Part shown: piece by piece, positions 44,533-52,599 of the stretch
Numbering within the stretch: the stretch's first letter is position 1
Layout: each line of letters opens with the position of its first letter
Origin: ZAX-1 sp046533095
Lineage (GTDB): Bacteria > Bacillota > Clostridia > Lachnospirales > Lachnospiraceae
NCBI GenBank assembly: GCA_046533095.1
Contig: JAJQRA010000024.1
Location: forward strand, 62,001 to 126,000
Direction of reading: 5' to 3'
DNA length: 64,000 bases
The notes under the pieces: model-generated
What the model saw: the letters and a program-made list of their open reading frames with translations, nothing else
Databases searched by the model: none
What the model was told of the DNA's origin: nothing
Made by a program: the position numbers and the translations under genes

Positions 44533-45600
44533 ATGAAAAATCTTTCAAAAACAGCGAAGCGTAATTTTATTACCTATGGAATGGTTCTCATCGCCTATGT
44601 GGTTGTTCAGATTTTACTGCAAAGAGGAAGCATGTCCAGTCTGATGCAAGGGCTTTTAGTACCGCTTTGCATATATGTTATCTTGGCCGTATCCCTTAAT
44701 TTAACCGTAGGCATTTTAGGTGAATTAAGCCTTGGCCATGCAGGCTTTATGTGTGTGGGCGCTTTTTCCAGCTCTTTCTTTTCCGTTTGTATGCGAGATA
44801 TTATTACAGTCAATGGACTCCGCTTTTTCTTAGCACTCCTGATCGGTGCAGTAACAGCCGGGATTTTCGGAGTGCTGATTGGCATACCGGTGTTGCGTCT
44901 GCGGGGCGATTATCTTGCAATTGTAACATTGGCATTTGGTGAAATTATAAAAAATGTAATCAATGCGATGTATGTAGGACGTGATGCAGATGGATTCCAT
45001 TTTTCAATGAAAGACACGATTGCTTTAAACTTAGGGGAAGGTGGGCAGATTATCATAAAGGGTGCACAAGGCATTACGAAAACGCCGAACGACTCTAATT
45101 TTACCATCGGGGTGGTACTGGTACTCTTAACTTTAATCATTGTATTAAACCTAATCGACTCTAGAACCGGGCGGGCGATTATGGCGATTAGAGATAACCA
45201 GATTGCGGCAGAATCCGTAGGGATCCATCTTACAAAATATAAAATATTGGCATTTTCAGTATCGGCGGCACTTGCGGGTGTGGCAGGCGTACTCTATGCA
45301 CATAATCTCTCGACGCTGACTGCGTTGCCGAAAAACTTTGGGTATAACATGTCGATTATGATATTGGTGTTTGTCGTATTAGGGGGCATGGGGAATATGC
45401 GTGGTTCGATTATTGCAGCCATTATATTGACCTTGCTGCCGGAACTTTTGCGTGGACTGAGCGACTATCGTATGCTCATCTACTCCATTGTACTGATTGC
45501 GATGATGATTTTTAATTGGAGTCCGAAGATGAAAGTATGGCGAGAAGCCCATTCTTTTGCCGGTATGCGAAAACCGGGTGGACAAAGGAAGGGGGTTTAA
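44533..45600 (+). CDS. livM: Branched-chain amino-acid ABC permease LivM
   Basis: A 355-residue permease. 'LAVSLNLTVGILGELSLGHA' followed by 'GFMCVGAFSSSFF' and 'RGDYLAIVTLAFGEIIKNVI' are LivM signatures. 'MAIRDNQIAAESVGIHLTKY' is the coupling loop, and 'GGMGNMRGSIIAAIILTLLP' the last membrane region. ATG 44533 follows 'AGGGGGGAAAAA'. It is the second half of the translocation pore with LivH. Confidence 0.93.
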   Translation: MKNLSKTAKRNFITYGMVLIAYVVVQILLQRGSMSSLMQGLLVPLCIYVILAVSLNLTVGILGELSLGHAGFMCVGAFSSSFFSVCMRDIITVNGLRFFLALLIGAVTAGIFGVLIGIPVLRLRGDYLAIVTLAFGEIIKNVINAMYVGRDADGFHFSMKDTIALNLGEGGQIIIKGAQGITKTPNDSNFTIGVVLVLLTLIIVLNLIDSRTGRAIMAIRDNQIAAESVGIHLTKYKILAFSVSAALAGVAGVLYAHNLSTLTALPKNFGYNMSIMILVFVVLGGMGNMRGSIIAAIILTLLPELLRGLSDYRMLIYSIVLIAMMIFNWSPKMKVWREAHSFAGMRKPGGQRKGV

Positions 45601-45605
45601 GCAGC

Positions 45606-46391
45606 ATGGCAGGCAATACCGCGTTAAATAGTACAGCCCTTTTGGAGGTAAAGAATCTAGGAATCTCCTTTGGAGGCCTACGTGCCGTTGACAGTTTTTA
45701 TATTACAATAAAAAAGGGTCAGCTTTACGGATTGATTGGTCCAAACGGTGCCGGGAAAACGACCATTTTTAACATGCTCACCGGCGTATATAAACCAAGT
45801 GACGGAACGATTATCCTAGATGGGAAAAACATTACCGGAAAAAAAAATGTAGATATAAACAAAGAGGGAATCGCAAGGACGTTTCAAAATATTCGATTAT
45901 TTAAAGGATTAACGGTATTAGATAATGTAAAAGTGGGTCTGCACAACCATTATAAATATGCAACACTTACAGGGATTTTTCGTTTGCCGAGCTATTATAA
46001 AACGGAAAAAGCCATGACCGAGCGGGCAATGGAACTGTTAAAGGTATTTGATTTAGATTCGAATGTGACCTATCTTGCATCGAATCTGCCTTATGGAAAA
46101 CAGCGGAAATTAGAAATTGCAAGAGCTCTTGCGACAGAGCCAAAGCTGTTGCTCTTAGATGAACCTGCCGCAGGGATGAACCCGAATGAAACCCAAGAAT
46201 TGATGGACACGATACGGTTTGTACGCGATGAATTTGATATGACAATTCTTTTGATTGAACATGATATGAAGCTGGTATCCGGCATTTGTGAACAGCTGAC
46301 CGTGTTAAATTTTGGGCAGATACTTGCAAATGGCGTTACCGGTGAAGTGCTAAATGAGCCGGAAGTCATAAAGGCATATTTGGGCGAATAA
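45606..46391 (+). CDS. livG: Branched-chain amino-acid ABC ATPase LivG
   Basis: ATG 45606 has AAAGGAAGGGGG just upstream (45588-45594) and is the correct start; the frame continues upstream within livM. The 261-residue product has Walker A 'GPNGAGKTT', an ABC signature replaced by 'SNLPYGKQRKLEIARAL' (LivG typically has LPYG-x-QR rather than LSGGQ), and Walker B 'LLLLDEPAAGMNPNE'. These are specific to LivG. It powers transport together with LivF. Confidence 0.93.
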   Translation: MAGNTALNSTALLEVKNLGISFGGLRAVDSFYITIKKGQLYGLIGPNGAGKTTIFNMLTGVYKPSDGTIILDGKNITGKKNVDINKEGIARTFQNIRLFKGLTVLDNVKVGLHNHYKYATLTGIFRLPSYYKTEKAMTERAMELLKVFDLDSNVTYLASNLPYGKQRKLEIARALATEPKLLLLDEPAAGMNPNETQELMDTIRFVRDEFDMTILLIEHDMKLVSGICEQLTVLNFGQILANGVTGEVLNEPEVIKAYLGE

Positions 46392-46444
46392 CGTATTTGG
46401 ATATCGGATAGAACAAGATAGGGGAGTTGGGAGGAAAATAGTGG

Positions 46445-47155
46445 ATGGCAATGCTTGAAATTAAAGGGTTAGAAGTTTACTATGGTGTCATTCAGGCAAT
46501 CAAAGGCATTTCATTTAGCGTGATGCAGGGCGAAGTGATTGCTTTGATTGGAGCAAATGGTGCCGGAAAGACAACCATTCTACAGACGATTACCGGAATG
46601 ATATCGGCAAAAAATGGCAGTATTTTGTATGAGGGAAATGAACTTACGAAAGTGATGGGACATAAAATCGTAGGAATGGGCATGGCGCATGTGCCGGAAG
46701 GCAGACGTGTTTTTTCCCAGCTTTCGGTATTGGAAAATTTAAAATTGGGAGCCTACGCCAGAAAAGATAAAGAGGGAATCGCGGATACACTACAGATGGT
46801 ATATGGCAAATTTCCAAGGCTAAAAGAACGAAAAGACCAGCTTGCAGGTACGTTAAGCGGTGGAGAACAGCAGATGCTTGCCATGGGGCGCGCATTGATG
46901 TCACAGCCTAGAATCATACTGATGGACGAACCATCCATGGGTCTTTCCCCCATATTTGTAGCCGAGATCTTTAATATCATCAAAGAAATTTCAGCGGGTG
47001 GAACAACAGTTCTGCTTGTAGAACAAAATGCAAAAAAAACACTTGCCATTGCGGATCGTGCCTATGTATTAGAAACAGGGAACATTGTTTTAGAGGGGAA
47101 AGCAAGTGAATTGATGAATGACGAATCGGTGAAAAAAGCATATTTAGGGGAGTAG
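46445..47155 (+). CDS. livF: Branched-chain amino-acid ABC ATPase LivF
   Basis: A 236-residue ATPase: 'LEIKGLEVYYGVIQAIKGIS', Walker A 'GANGAGKTT', 'GMGMAHVPEGRRVFSQLSV' (LivF hallmark), signature 'LSGGEQQMLAMGRAL' and Walker B 'IILMDEPSMGLSP'. GGGAGG precedes ATG 46445. It completes the five-gene importer. The next gene begins 50 bases downstream. Confidence 0.93.
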   Translation: MAMLEIKGLEVYYGVIQAIKGISFSVMQGEVIALIGANGAGKTTILQTITGMISAKNGSILYEGNELTKVMGHKIVGMGMAHVPEGRRVFSQLSVLENLKLGAYARKDKEGIADTLQMVYGKFPRLKERKDQLAGTLSGGEQQMLAMGRALMSQPRIILMDEPSMGLSPIFVAEIFNIIKEISAGGTTVLLVEQNAKKTLAIADRAYVLETGNIVLEGKASELMNDESVKKAYLGE

Positions 47156-47205
47156 GAAAATGCTCACATGGAATTTAAGAAGGAACAAAGGTTCCAAGGA
47201 GGTGC

Positions 47206-47847
47206 ATGGCAAGTATGGAAGACAAGAAACAAAAATTTATGATCATTACCATTGCAAGAGGATATGGTAGTGGTGGTAGAACCCTTGGGAAACATTTAGC
47301 GAAGGAGTTGGGCATTCAATGCTACGACCGTGAGATATTAAAAATGGCATCCGATGAAAGCGGTATCAATGAAGCGCTGTTTGGTGCGGCAGATGAAAAA
47401 AAAACAGGAGTCTCTTTGTTTCGAGGGAACCACCATTATAAGGGGGATGTAATTCCGCCGGAAAGCGATGACTTTGTATCCAATGATAACCTGTTTAACT
47501 ATCAGGCCAAAATTATAAAAGATTTGGCACAACGCGAATCTTGCATTATCATTGGGCGGTGTGCAGATTATGTACTAAAAGATGCTCCAAATCTGATTAG
47601 GCTGTATTTTTATGCACCTTTAAAAGACTGTATTCTAAGGCTAAAAGGAATTTCCGGCGAACCAGAAAGAGACTTAATTAAGAAAATAGAAAAGATAGAT
47701 AAGTACCGTGCAGAATTTTACAAGTATTATACTGGAAACGAATGGAACGATACGAGAAACTATGATTTCTGCTTAAATACATCATCGATGAGTTATGAAA
47801 AACTAATCGAAGTGGTAAAAGCCTATTTGGATATTTGTAGAAAATAG
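47206..47847 (+). CDS. Cytidylate kinase-like family protein
   Basis: A 213-residue P-loop protein: 'IITIARGYGSGGRTLGKHLA' carries the nucleotide-binding loop, followed by 'LGIQCYDREILKMASDESGI' and 'SCIIIGRCADYVLKDAPNLI'. These define the cytidylate-kinase-like family widespread in Clostridia, which is distinct from true Cmk. Its substrate is not established. ATG 47206 follows AAGGAGGTGC. It may be expressed with the transporter operon, as there is no terminator after livF. Confidence 0.85.
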   Translation: MASMEDKKQKFMIITIARGYGSGGRTLGKHLAKELGIQCYDREILKMASDESGINEALFGAADEKKTGVSLFRGNHHYKGDVIPPESDDFVSNDNLFNYQAKIIKDLAQRESCIIIGRCADYVLKDAPNLIRLYFYAPLKDCILRLKGISGEPERDLIKKIEKIDKYRAEFYKYYTGNEWNDTRNYDFCLNTSSMSYEKLIEVVKAYLDICRK

Positions 47848-47943
47848 CAATAAGAATCAACCGGAGCATTCCTTGCAAATATGTGCATTTTGCCTGTAAC
47901 GTTCTTTTTGCTAAAACAGAAAGAAAGATGTAAGGAGGTATAA

Positions 47944-48468
47944 ATGCTTCAATTTTTATTGGAATTAGATGGAAGGATTTTATTGTTTATACAAGAGCAT
48001 CTACGGTTTGATTGGCTTACTCCAATTGTTTTGTTTATCACCAAACTAGGGAATGAGGGGCTTATTTGGATTGTAATCGCGGCATTGCTGCTTTGCTTTA
48101 AACGATACAGAAAGACGGGAACGATGATGGCGGTTTCTTTGCTCATTGGATACGTGCTTACAAACTTAATTCTAAAAAACGTTGTAATGAGGGTTCGTCC
48201 CTATGAAACGATTGCAGCACTGCATGCATTGGCGGGACCGATGGCCGATTGGTCATTTCCGTCCGGTCATGCCACAAGCTCAATTGCGGCATGCTATGTG
48301 ATGTATAAAGAGATGCCGCGATATTTTGGAATTCCGGCTTTTATATTAGGAATTTTCATTTGCTTGTCCCGCCTATATATTGGGGTACACTATCCTACCG
48401 ATGTAATTGCCGGTGCTATCATAGGACTATTTGCAGCATATAGTGCAAAGTCTATTGTGAAATCTTAA
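47944..48468 (+). CDS. PAP2-family membrane phosphatase
   Basis: A 174-residue membrane protein with the three phosphatase motifs: 'KNVVMRVRP' (KX6RP), 'FPSGHATS' (PSGH) and 'SRLYIGVHYPTDV' (SRX5HX3D). Hydrophobic segments surround them. It resembles undecaprenyl-diphosphate or lipid phosphatases, which recycle the cell-wall lipid carrier or dephosphorylate phosphatidic acid. The active site would face outside. ATG 47944 follows AAGGAGG. The stop codon lies inside the first unit of a perfect 51-base tandem repeat. Confidence 0.9.
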   Translation: MLQFLLELDGRILLFIQEHLRFDWLTPIVLFITKLGNEGLIWIVIAALLLCFKRYRKTGTMMAVSLLIGYVLTNLILKNVVMRVRPYETIAALHALAGPMADWSFPSGHATSSIAACYVMYKEMPRYFGIPAFILGIFICLSRLYIGVHYPTDVIAGAIIGLFAAYSAKSIVKS

Positions 48469-48568
48469 GATAGGTATGACGCAACGGTTGCTTTGCAGAC
48501 AAATTGGGCATACTAAACTTAAGATAGGTATGACGCAACGGTTGCTTTGCAGACAAATTGGGCATACT
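48464..48568 (+). repeat. Perfect tandem duplication at the 3' end of the PAP2 gene
   Basis: Copy 1 starts at 48464, copy 2 at 48518 (period 54). The first 51 bases are identical in both. The PAP2 stop codon is in copy 1. The unit includes the short palindrome GCAACGGTTGC. Confidence 0.95.
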
Positions 48569-48629
48569 GAATATAGTAGATCCAATGCCAATCTATGGAA
48601 AAAGCCGATAGGGCGAGGAGAAGGTGTAT

Positions 48630-49367
48630 ATGTTGGAAACAATGATAGGGATAGCAGCTATGGTGCTGTTATCAAGCATAGCGAAATATATAAAAAAGAA
48701 AAGTTCCCTGAAAGGATCATCATCACAGCAGACAATCGTGGATCACCAGAACAAAGGGCAGAGGGATAAGCAGAAAAAACAAAGCTCCTATACGCCACCA
48801 TCTTCCGGGCAGAATACGCCACAACAAAAGCAGTATATTCTACCAACACGCAAGCAGTATACGCCACAAGAACAAAAGCAGTATATTCCGCCAACACGCA
48901 AGCAGTATACGCCGCAAGAGCGCAAGCAGTATATCCCGCAAGAGCGCAAGCAGTATACGCCACAAGAGCGCAAGCAGTATATCCTGCCAACACGTAAACA
49001 ATATATCCCGCAAGAGCGCAAGCAGTATATCCCGCCAACCAAGGATAAATACGTACCTCTTCTATCAAGGGAAAACAAACAATTATCTCAAATACAAAAT
49101 AAAGCTCCATTGGCAAAAGCAGTAAGGGCAGATAATATTGCGAAGTATCAAGTGCAGCAGAATTTTAATGCAGAAGGGAAAGAGCAAATCATAGGCTGGC
49201 GTGCGTCAAGCCAAACGGTAAATGTGGTTGGTGGGCAGGAGTGGTACGACACAAAATTAATGACAGAAATCAGCGATATCATGGCGAAAGGGATAGACAC
49301 GCATTTGACCTATGAACGTGACTTTATAGCAGAAGGTATGGAAATGCTAAACCAGATACAAGCATAG
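48630..49367 (+). CDS. Membrane-anchored KQY-repeat protein of unknown function
   Basis: ATG 48630 follows GAGGAGAAGG and gives 245 residues. The N-terminus 'MLETMIGIAAMVLLSSIAKY' is one membrane anchor or uncleaved signal, then Lys/Ser-rich sequence. Residues about 67-138 are nine tandem 8-residue units of the pattern K-Q-Y-[IT]-x-x-x-[RQ] (DNA 48828-49043), rich in Gln, Pro, Lys and Tyr. The remaining 100 residues look globular ('VGGQEWYDTKLMTEISDIMA', 'LTYERDFIAEGMEML'). I do not recognise a family. The repeat region looks like a flexible, wall-spanning or interaction spacer. The DUF1653 gene follows by 21 bases. Confidence 0.7.
   Translation: MLETMIGIAAMVLLSSIAKYIKKKSSLKGSSSQQTIVDHQNKGQRDKQKKQSSYTPPSSGQNTPQQKQYILPTRKQYTPQEQKQYIPPTRKQYTPQERKQYIPQERKQYTPQERKQYILPTRKQYIPQERKQYIPPTKDKYVPLLSRENKQLSQIQNKAPLAKAVRADNIAKYQVQQNFNAEGKEQIIGWRASSQTVNVVGGQEWYDTKLMTEISDIMAKGIDTHLTYERDFIAEGMEMLNQIQA
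48828..49043 (+). repeat. Nine tandem 24-base coding repeats (KQY units)
   Basis: Each unit starts AAGCAGTAT or a synonymous variant and encodes eight residues. Two alternating subtypes (PQER and P/L-P-T-R endings) are visible. Period 24 keeps the frame, so copy number can vary without disrupting the gene. Confidence 0.9.
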
Positions 49368-49388
49368 CAAACAAGAGGAGAAATCGTC

Positions 49389-49952
49389 GTGGCACAAGGA
49401 GTACCAAAAGCAGGAGAATTGTATAGACATTTTAAAAATAAGCTATATCAAGTTATCACAATCGCACAGCACTCGGAAACAGGTGAAAGTATGGTAGTCT
49501 ATCAAGCCCTATATCATAATTTCGAAGTGTATGTCAGGCCACTTTCCATGTTTATCGGCGAAGTAAACCACGAAAAATATCCGGAAGTTCAGCAGAAATT
49601 CCGTTTCTCGCTTGTTAAGCCGCAAACTGCACAGGGTATCGAACTGGATATAGCAAAAGCAATACAGGTAGATAGGCCGGTGGACAAGGCAGGCGATCTG
49701 TGTGGCAAAGATAAGGTTGCGCTCACAAAAGATATGCAGGTGGATCCTGAGCTAATGGCTTTTCTAGATGCGAATACACTAGAACAAAAATACCATCTGC
49801 TCGTTTCGATGGAAGATAAGATAACCGATCGGATGATCAATAATATGGCTGTAGTTTTAGATGTAGTAATACCGGAAGGCAATCTAGATAAACGTTACAT
49901 GGAACTAAAAAAATGCATAAAGATGCTACAAAAATACGAAATAATACGATGA
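49389..49952 (+). CDS. DUF1653 domain protein with C-terminal extension
   Basis: Start GTG 49389 follows GAGGAG. In the 187-residue product, residues about 7-60 are a DUF1653 domain ('GELYRHFKNKLYQVITIAQH', 'SMVVYQALYHNFEVYVRPLS'), a small beta-rich module of unknown role. The remaining 120 residues have a Lys/Glu-rich helical character with 'FLDANTLEQKYHLLVSMEDK'. Most family members are only 70-80 residues long, so the extension is unusual. It is probably cotranscribed with the KQY-repeat gene. Confidence 0.8.
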   Translation: MAQGVPKAGELYRHFKNKLYQVITIAQHSETGESMVVYQALYHNFEVYVRPLSMFIGEVNHEKYPEVQQKFRFSLVKPQTAQGIELDIAKAIQVDRPVDKAGDLCGKDKVALTKDMQVDPELMAFLDANTLEQKYHLLVSMEDKITDRMINNMAVVLDVVIPEGNLDKRYMELKKCIKMLQKYEIIR

Positions 49953-50050
49953 CAGATGTACAGAAAAATTTTACCGATAGCAGGATTATTTATGAATCCG
50001 ATGGGCGCGGTTTCGGTGGCTATGGAAATTCCGGGGACTTCGTGGCAATG

Positions 50051-50064
50051 GGCTGTGAATCGTA
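50051..50064 (-). repeat. Fragment of the 46-bp dispersed repeat
   Basis: On the minus strand it reads TACGATTCACAGCC, identical to the start of copy 2. The flank TGTGC also resembles the flank of copy 1 (TGTGT). Confidence 0.6.
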
Positions 50065-50111
50065 GCACAAAAATTGTTATTCCCCCAAAATAGGGACTTG
50101 ATTTGTATGAA

Positions 50112-50157
50112 GTTGCACCACTGTTGATCAATGTACGCAGTGCGGCAACTTTTTTTT
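50112..50157 (+). terminator. Intrinsic terminator after the DUF1653 gene
   Basis: GTTGC-AC-CACTG (50112-50123) pairs with CAGTG-CG-GCAAC (50138-50149) with a small internal loop, followed by eight T residues. Confidence 0.85.
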
Positions 50158-50190
50158 GTATGATAGGAAAGTGCTCCTATCATACAAAAA
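50153..50190. repeat. Long perfect palindrome
   Basis: Two 16-base arms (50153-50168 and 50175-50190) are perfectly complementary over the 6-base loop AAGTGC. The left arm overlaps the T-run of the terminator, so it may terminate transcripts coming from the other side, or form a roadblock before the next promoter. Confidence 0.8.
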
Positions 50191-50256
50191 CCCTCCGGGA
50201 GGATCGCAATGTGGCGCATGCTAATCGGTAAAAAATATTTTAAGATAAAATTCTAC

Positions 50257-50285
50257 TTGACAATTCGTCAAGAATAGTATACTAT
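50257..50285 (+). promoter_or_regulatory. Promoter of the sulfur amino-acid operon with palindromic -35
   Basis: TTGACA (50257-50262), 17 bases, TACTAT (50280-50285). The -35 is inside the palindrome CTTGAC-AATTC-GTCAAG (50256-50272), and direct repeats ATGTTTTGTATG / ATGTTTCGTATG follow 28 bases apart. These are candidate regulator sites. Confidence 0.7.
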
Positions 50286-50370
50286 ACGACTATGTTTTGT
50301 ATGATTTATAATACCGATATGTTTCGTATGGTTTGCATGGCGTAAAAAAATAGAAAGAGGTTACGAAAGA

Positions 50371-51465
50371 ATGGCTCAACTAAAAACGGTGGTTGTTGAT
50401 TATATTGCATTAAAAACAAGTGTAGAGAAGCTTTTTCGATGCTGGGGTTTTTCGGATAAGGAGAGTGCGGACATTACGGATGTGCTCGTTCGGTCGAATC
50501 TGTCTGGGATTTCCTCTCACGGCATTCAGCGCCTGAGCATCTATGAGACTCTGGTTGCAACAGGAAATGTGCAGGTGAAAAACCATCCTAAGATTGTAAC
50601 AGAAACGCCGGTGATGGCAGTCGTTCATGGAAACCAGGCGATGGGACAGCTGGTGGCATTATTTGCAATGGAGCAGGCGATCAAAAAGGCAAAAAAAAAC
50701 GGGATTGGACTAGTGGTGGTGCGAGATTCCAACCACTTCGGGATTGCAGGGTATTATGCAGAACTTGCGGCCAGGGAAAACCTGCTTGGGATAAGTATGA
50801 CAAATTCCATCGCAGTGATGCCGGCGACATTTGGCGTAGTACCATTAATTGGGACGAATCCGGTGGCATTTGCTTTTCCGGGGGAGCCGTACCCCTTCCT
50901 CTATGACGCTTCCTCTACCGTGGTGAGTCTGGGCAAAATCGAAGTGGCAGAAAAGTCCGGACAGGTTTTGCCTGCGCCTTGGGGGTTGGATCAGTGCGGC
51001 AATCCGAGCGTACAGCCATCTGAGATTTTAGAAGACTTTGGAAAACGAAACATTGGCGGTGTACTGCCTTTAGGGGGCGCGGGCGAAGAGAATGGCGGCT
51101 ACAAGGGCTATGGACAAGGGCTGATTGTGGAAATCCTGACAGCGATTCTGTCCGGCGGTACAACGTCAAGTGAGATTTCGTCCCTTGAGACAAGCGGTGC
51201 ATGCCATTTCTTCCTTGCCATTGATCCAGGGCTTTTTGGGAGTGTAGAGAGCATGAAAGAACGACTGCAGCATTATTTTGCACGGTTGCGTAGCTCCAAT
51301 CTGACCGATCAAAAGCAAAGGGTCTATATCCATGGAGAGAAAGAATTTGAAAAAAGAGAGCGTTATTTGCGCGAGGGTATACCGATCGAAAAGGAAATTT
51401 GGGAAGAATTTGAAAAGCTTTGTGGGAAGAATCGGGTGGAAGCTCCAAAAGTGGGTGATAAGTGA
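50371..51465 (+). CDS. LDH2-family malate/lactate/ureidoglycolate-type dehydrogenase
   Basis: A 364-residue NAD(P)-dependent oxidoreductase of the LDH2/MDH2 family (not the classical LDH fold). 'NLSGISSHGIQRLSIYETLV' holds the conserved His, 'VVRDSNHFGIAGYYAELAAR' and 'GLISMTNS'-like 'LGISMTNSIAVMPA' contact the cofactor, and 'GGYKGYGQGLIVEILTAILS' is the C-terminal signature. It reduces or oxidises a 2-oxo/2-hydroxy acid. As first gene of a cysteine-related operon it might act on a 2-oxo acid from a sulfur amino acid (inference). ATG 50371 follows AAAGAGG. Confidence 0.87.
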   Translation: MAQLKTVVVDYIALKTSVEKLFRCWGFSDKESADITDVLVRSNLSGISSHGIQRLSIYETLVATGNVQVKNHPKIVTETPVMAVVHGNQAMGQLVALFAMEQAIKKAKKNGIGLVVVRDSNHFGIAGYYAELAARENLLGISMTNSIAVMPATFGVVPLIGTNPVAFAFPGEPYPFLYDASSTVVSLGKIEVAEKSGQVLPAPWGLDQCGNPSVQPSEILEDFGKRNIGGVLPLGGAGEENGGYKGYGQGLIVEILTAILSGGTTSSEISSLETSGACHFFLAIDPGLFGSVESMKERLQHYFARLRSSNLTDQKQRVYIHGEKEFEKRERYLREGIPIEKEIWEEFEKLCGKNRVEAPKVGDK

Positions 51466-51582
51466 TGTTGCTGGCCTAGAACCGGCAGTTACGCTATTCA
51501 TTATAAAGTTTCACAAAAGTGAGCACCTTAGAGAACGCAGATGTTTTCTAAGTCGAACAAAGAAAGGGAGGTTTTAGAAGTT

Positions 51583-52560
51583 ATGAAAAACCAGATATTC
51601 AAACGTATGTTAAGTATGGCAGTGGTTTCTGTATTATCACTTGGCCTATTAGCAGGCTGTGGAGCAGCGGCAGATGATACAAAAAGTGCGGCAAATGACA
51701 CGGCAAAAGAGGAAGAAGCACCAGCCCCGGAGGAAGAAGCGGAACCTGCTGCAGAAGAAGAGGATACAGCTGAGGTAAATGCAAGTGACAGTGATGAAGC
51801 GAATGCAGGTGGCAGCGGCGCAGTGGTAGTAGGAACGGGCGCATACCCAAATCCATACACCTACCAAGACGATGACGGAAGCATCAAAGGAATGGATATC
51901 GATTTACTGCGTGCCATCTTTGAGGGCAGCGGCTATGATTTTTCCGTGGAAGCAACCGAGTTTGCCTCCGTTATGGGTGGACTCGATACAGAACGTTACC
52001 AAATTGGTGCAAACAGTTTCTCAAAGACTCCGGAAAGAGAAGAAAAATATCTCTTTTCAAAACCAATTTACCGCAACCCATTGGGTTTGATTGTGCCACT
52101 TGATTCTGACATTGCATCTTTTGACGATGTGGCAGGAAAGACCACTTCCGGAGAACCTGCAGTTAGCTATACGGTTATTGTAGAGTCTTATAATGAGGCA
52201 CATCCGGACAATCCGATTACCATTAATTACACGGAAAAGGATTTGGTACTTCAATTTCAGGATGTAGTGGACGGTGCAAGCGATTTTAAATTGGAAAGTG
52301 CAATCATTGCCAAACGGATTTTAGCAGATCAGGGTTTTGATGCACAGCTAAAGGTAATTGAGCTAGGGCCGGATGTGGTCAAGGAACGTTCTTCTTACAG
52401 CTATTATATTTTCCCGAAGACAGACAGCGGCGAGGAAATTAGGGCTTTCGTAAATGAGCGTCTGGAAGTGCTACGTGCGGATGGCACAATAGACAAGCTG
52501 TACGAAAATTATTTTGGTGGCGACTATAAGCCTTCTGATGAGGAATTTAACAGCAAATAA
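51583..52560 (+). CDS. Amino-acid ABC substrate-binding lipoprotein (family 3)
   Basis: ATG 51583 follows AAAGGGAGG and gives 325 residues; upstream in-frame codons lack a site. Signal 'MKNQIFKRMLSMAVVSVLSL' ends at lipobox 'LAGC', then an Ala/Glu-rich linker. The binding fold has 'GMDIDLLRAIFEGSGYDFSV', 'GANSFSKTPEREEKYLFSKP' and 'LRADGTIDKLYENYFGGDYK', as in cystine- and polar amino-acid-binding proteins. It supplies the permease at 56024 and the ATPase at 56853. A cystine or N-acyl/S-substituted cysteine ligand is inferred from the operon. Confidence 0.9.
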   Translation: MKNQIFKRMLSMAVVSVLSLGLLAGCGAAADDTKSAANDTAKEEEAPAPEEEAEPAAEEEDTAEVNASDSDEANAGGSGAVVVGTGAYPNPYTYQDDDGSIKGMDIDLLRAIFEGSGYDFSVEATEFASVMGGLDTERYQIGANSFSKTPEREEKYLFSKPIYRNPLGLIVPLDSDIASFDDVAGKTTSGEPAVSYTVIVESYNEAHPDNPITINYTEKDLVLQFQDVVDGASDFKLESAIIAKRILADQGFDAQLKVIELGPDVVKERSSYSYYIFPKTDSGEEIRAFVNERLEVLRADGTIDKLYENYFGGDYKPSDEEFNSK

Positions 52561-52599
52561 GAGATAAGTTTTCGCAAGAATTGAGGGATTCAATACCAA

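Larger units (their letters stand above)
49953..50370. other. 418-base intergenic region with terminator, palindrome and promoter
   Basis: From left to right it holds a fragment of the dispersed repeat (50051-50064), a terminator (50112-50157), a 16-bp-arm palindrome (50153-50190), the promoter of the sulfur operon (50257-50285) and two direct repeats (50293-50308 and about 50320-50335). Confidence 0.7.

Noticed and set aside
48828..49043. CRISPR or minisatellite array
   Set aside because: The 24-base units are contiguous, coding and in frame, so they belong to a repeat protein.
48658..49116. Antisense frame with Ala-Gly-Tyr-Thr-type repeats opposite the KQY-repeat gene
   Set aside because: Its repeats are the necessary complement of the 24-base repeats on the plus strand, and there is no ribosome binding site.
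50191..50256. T-box or SAM riboswitch leader for the cysteine operon
   Set aside because: No T-box sequence (TGGNACCGCG-like) or SAM-riboswitch core was found between the terminator and the first gene.
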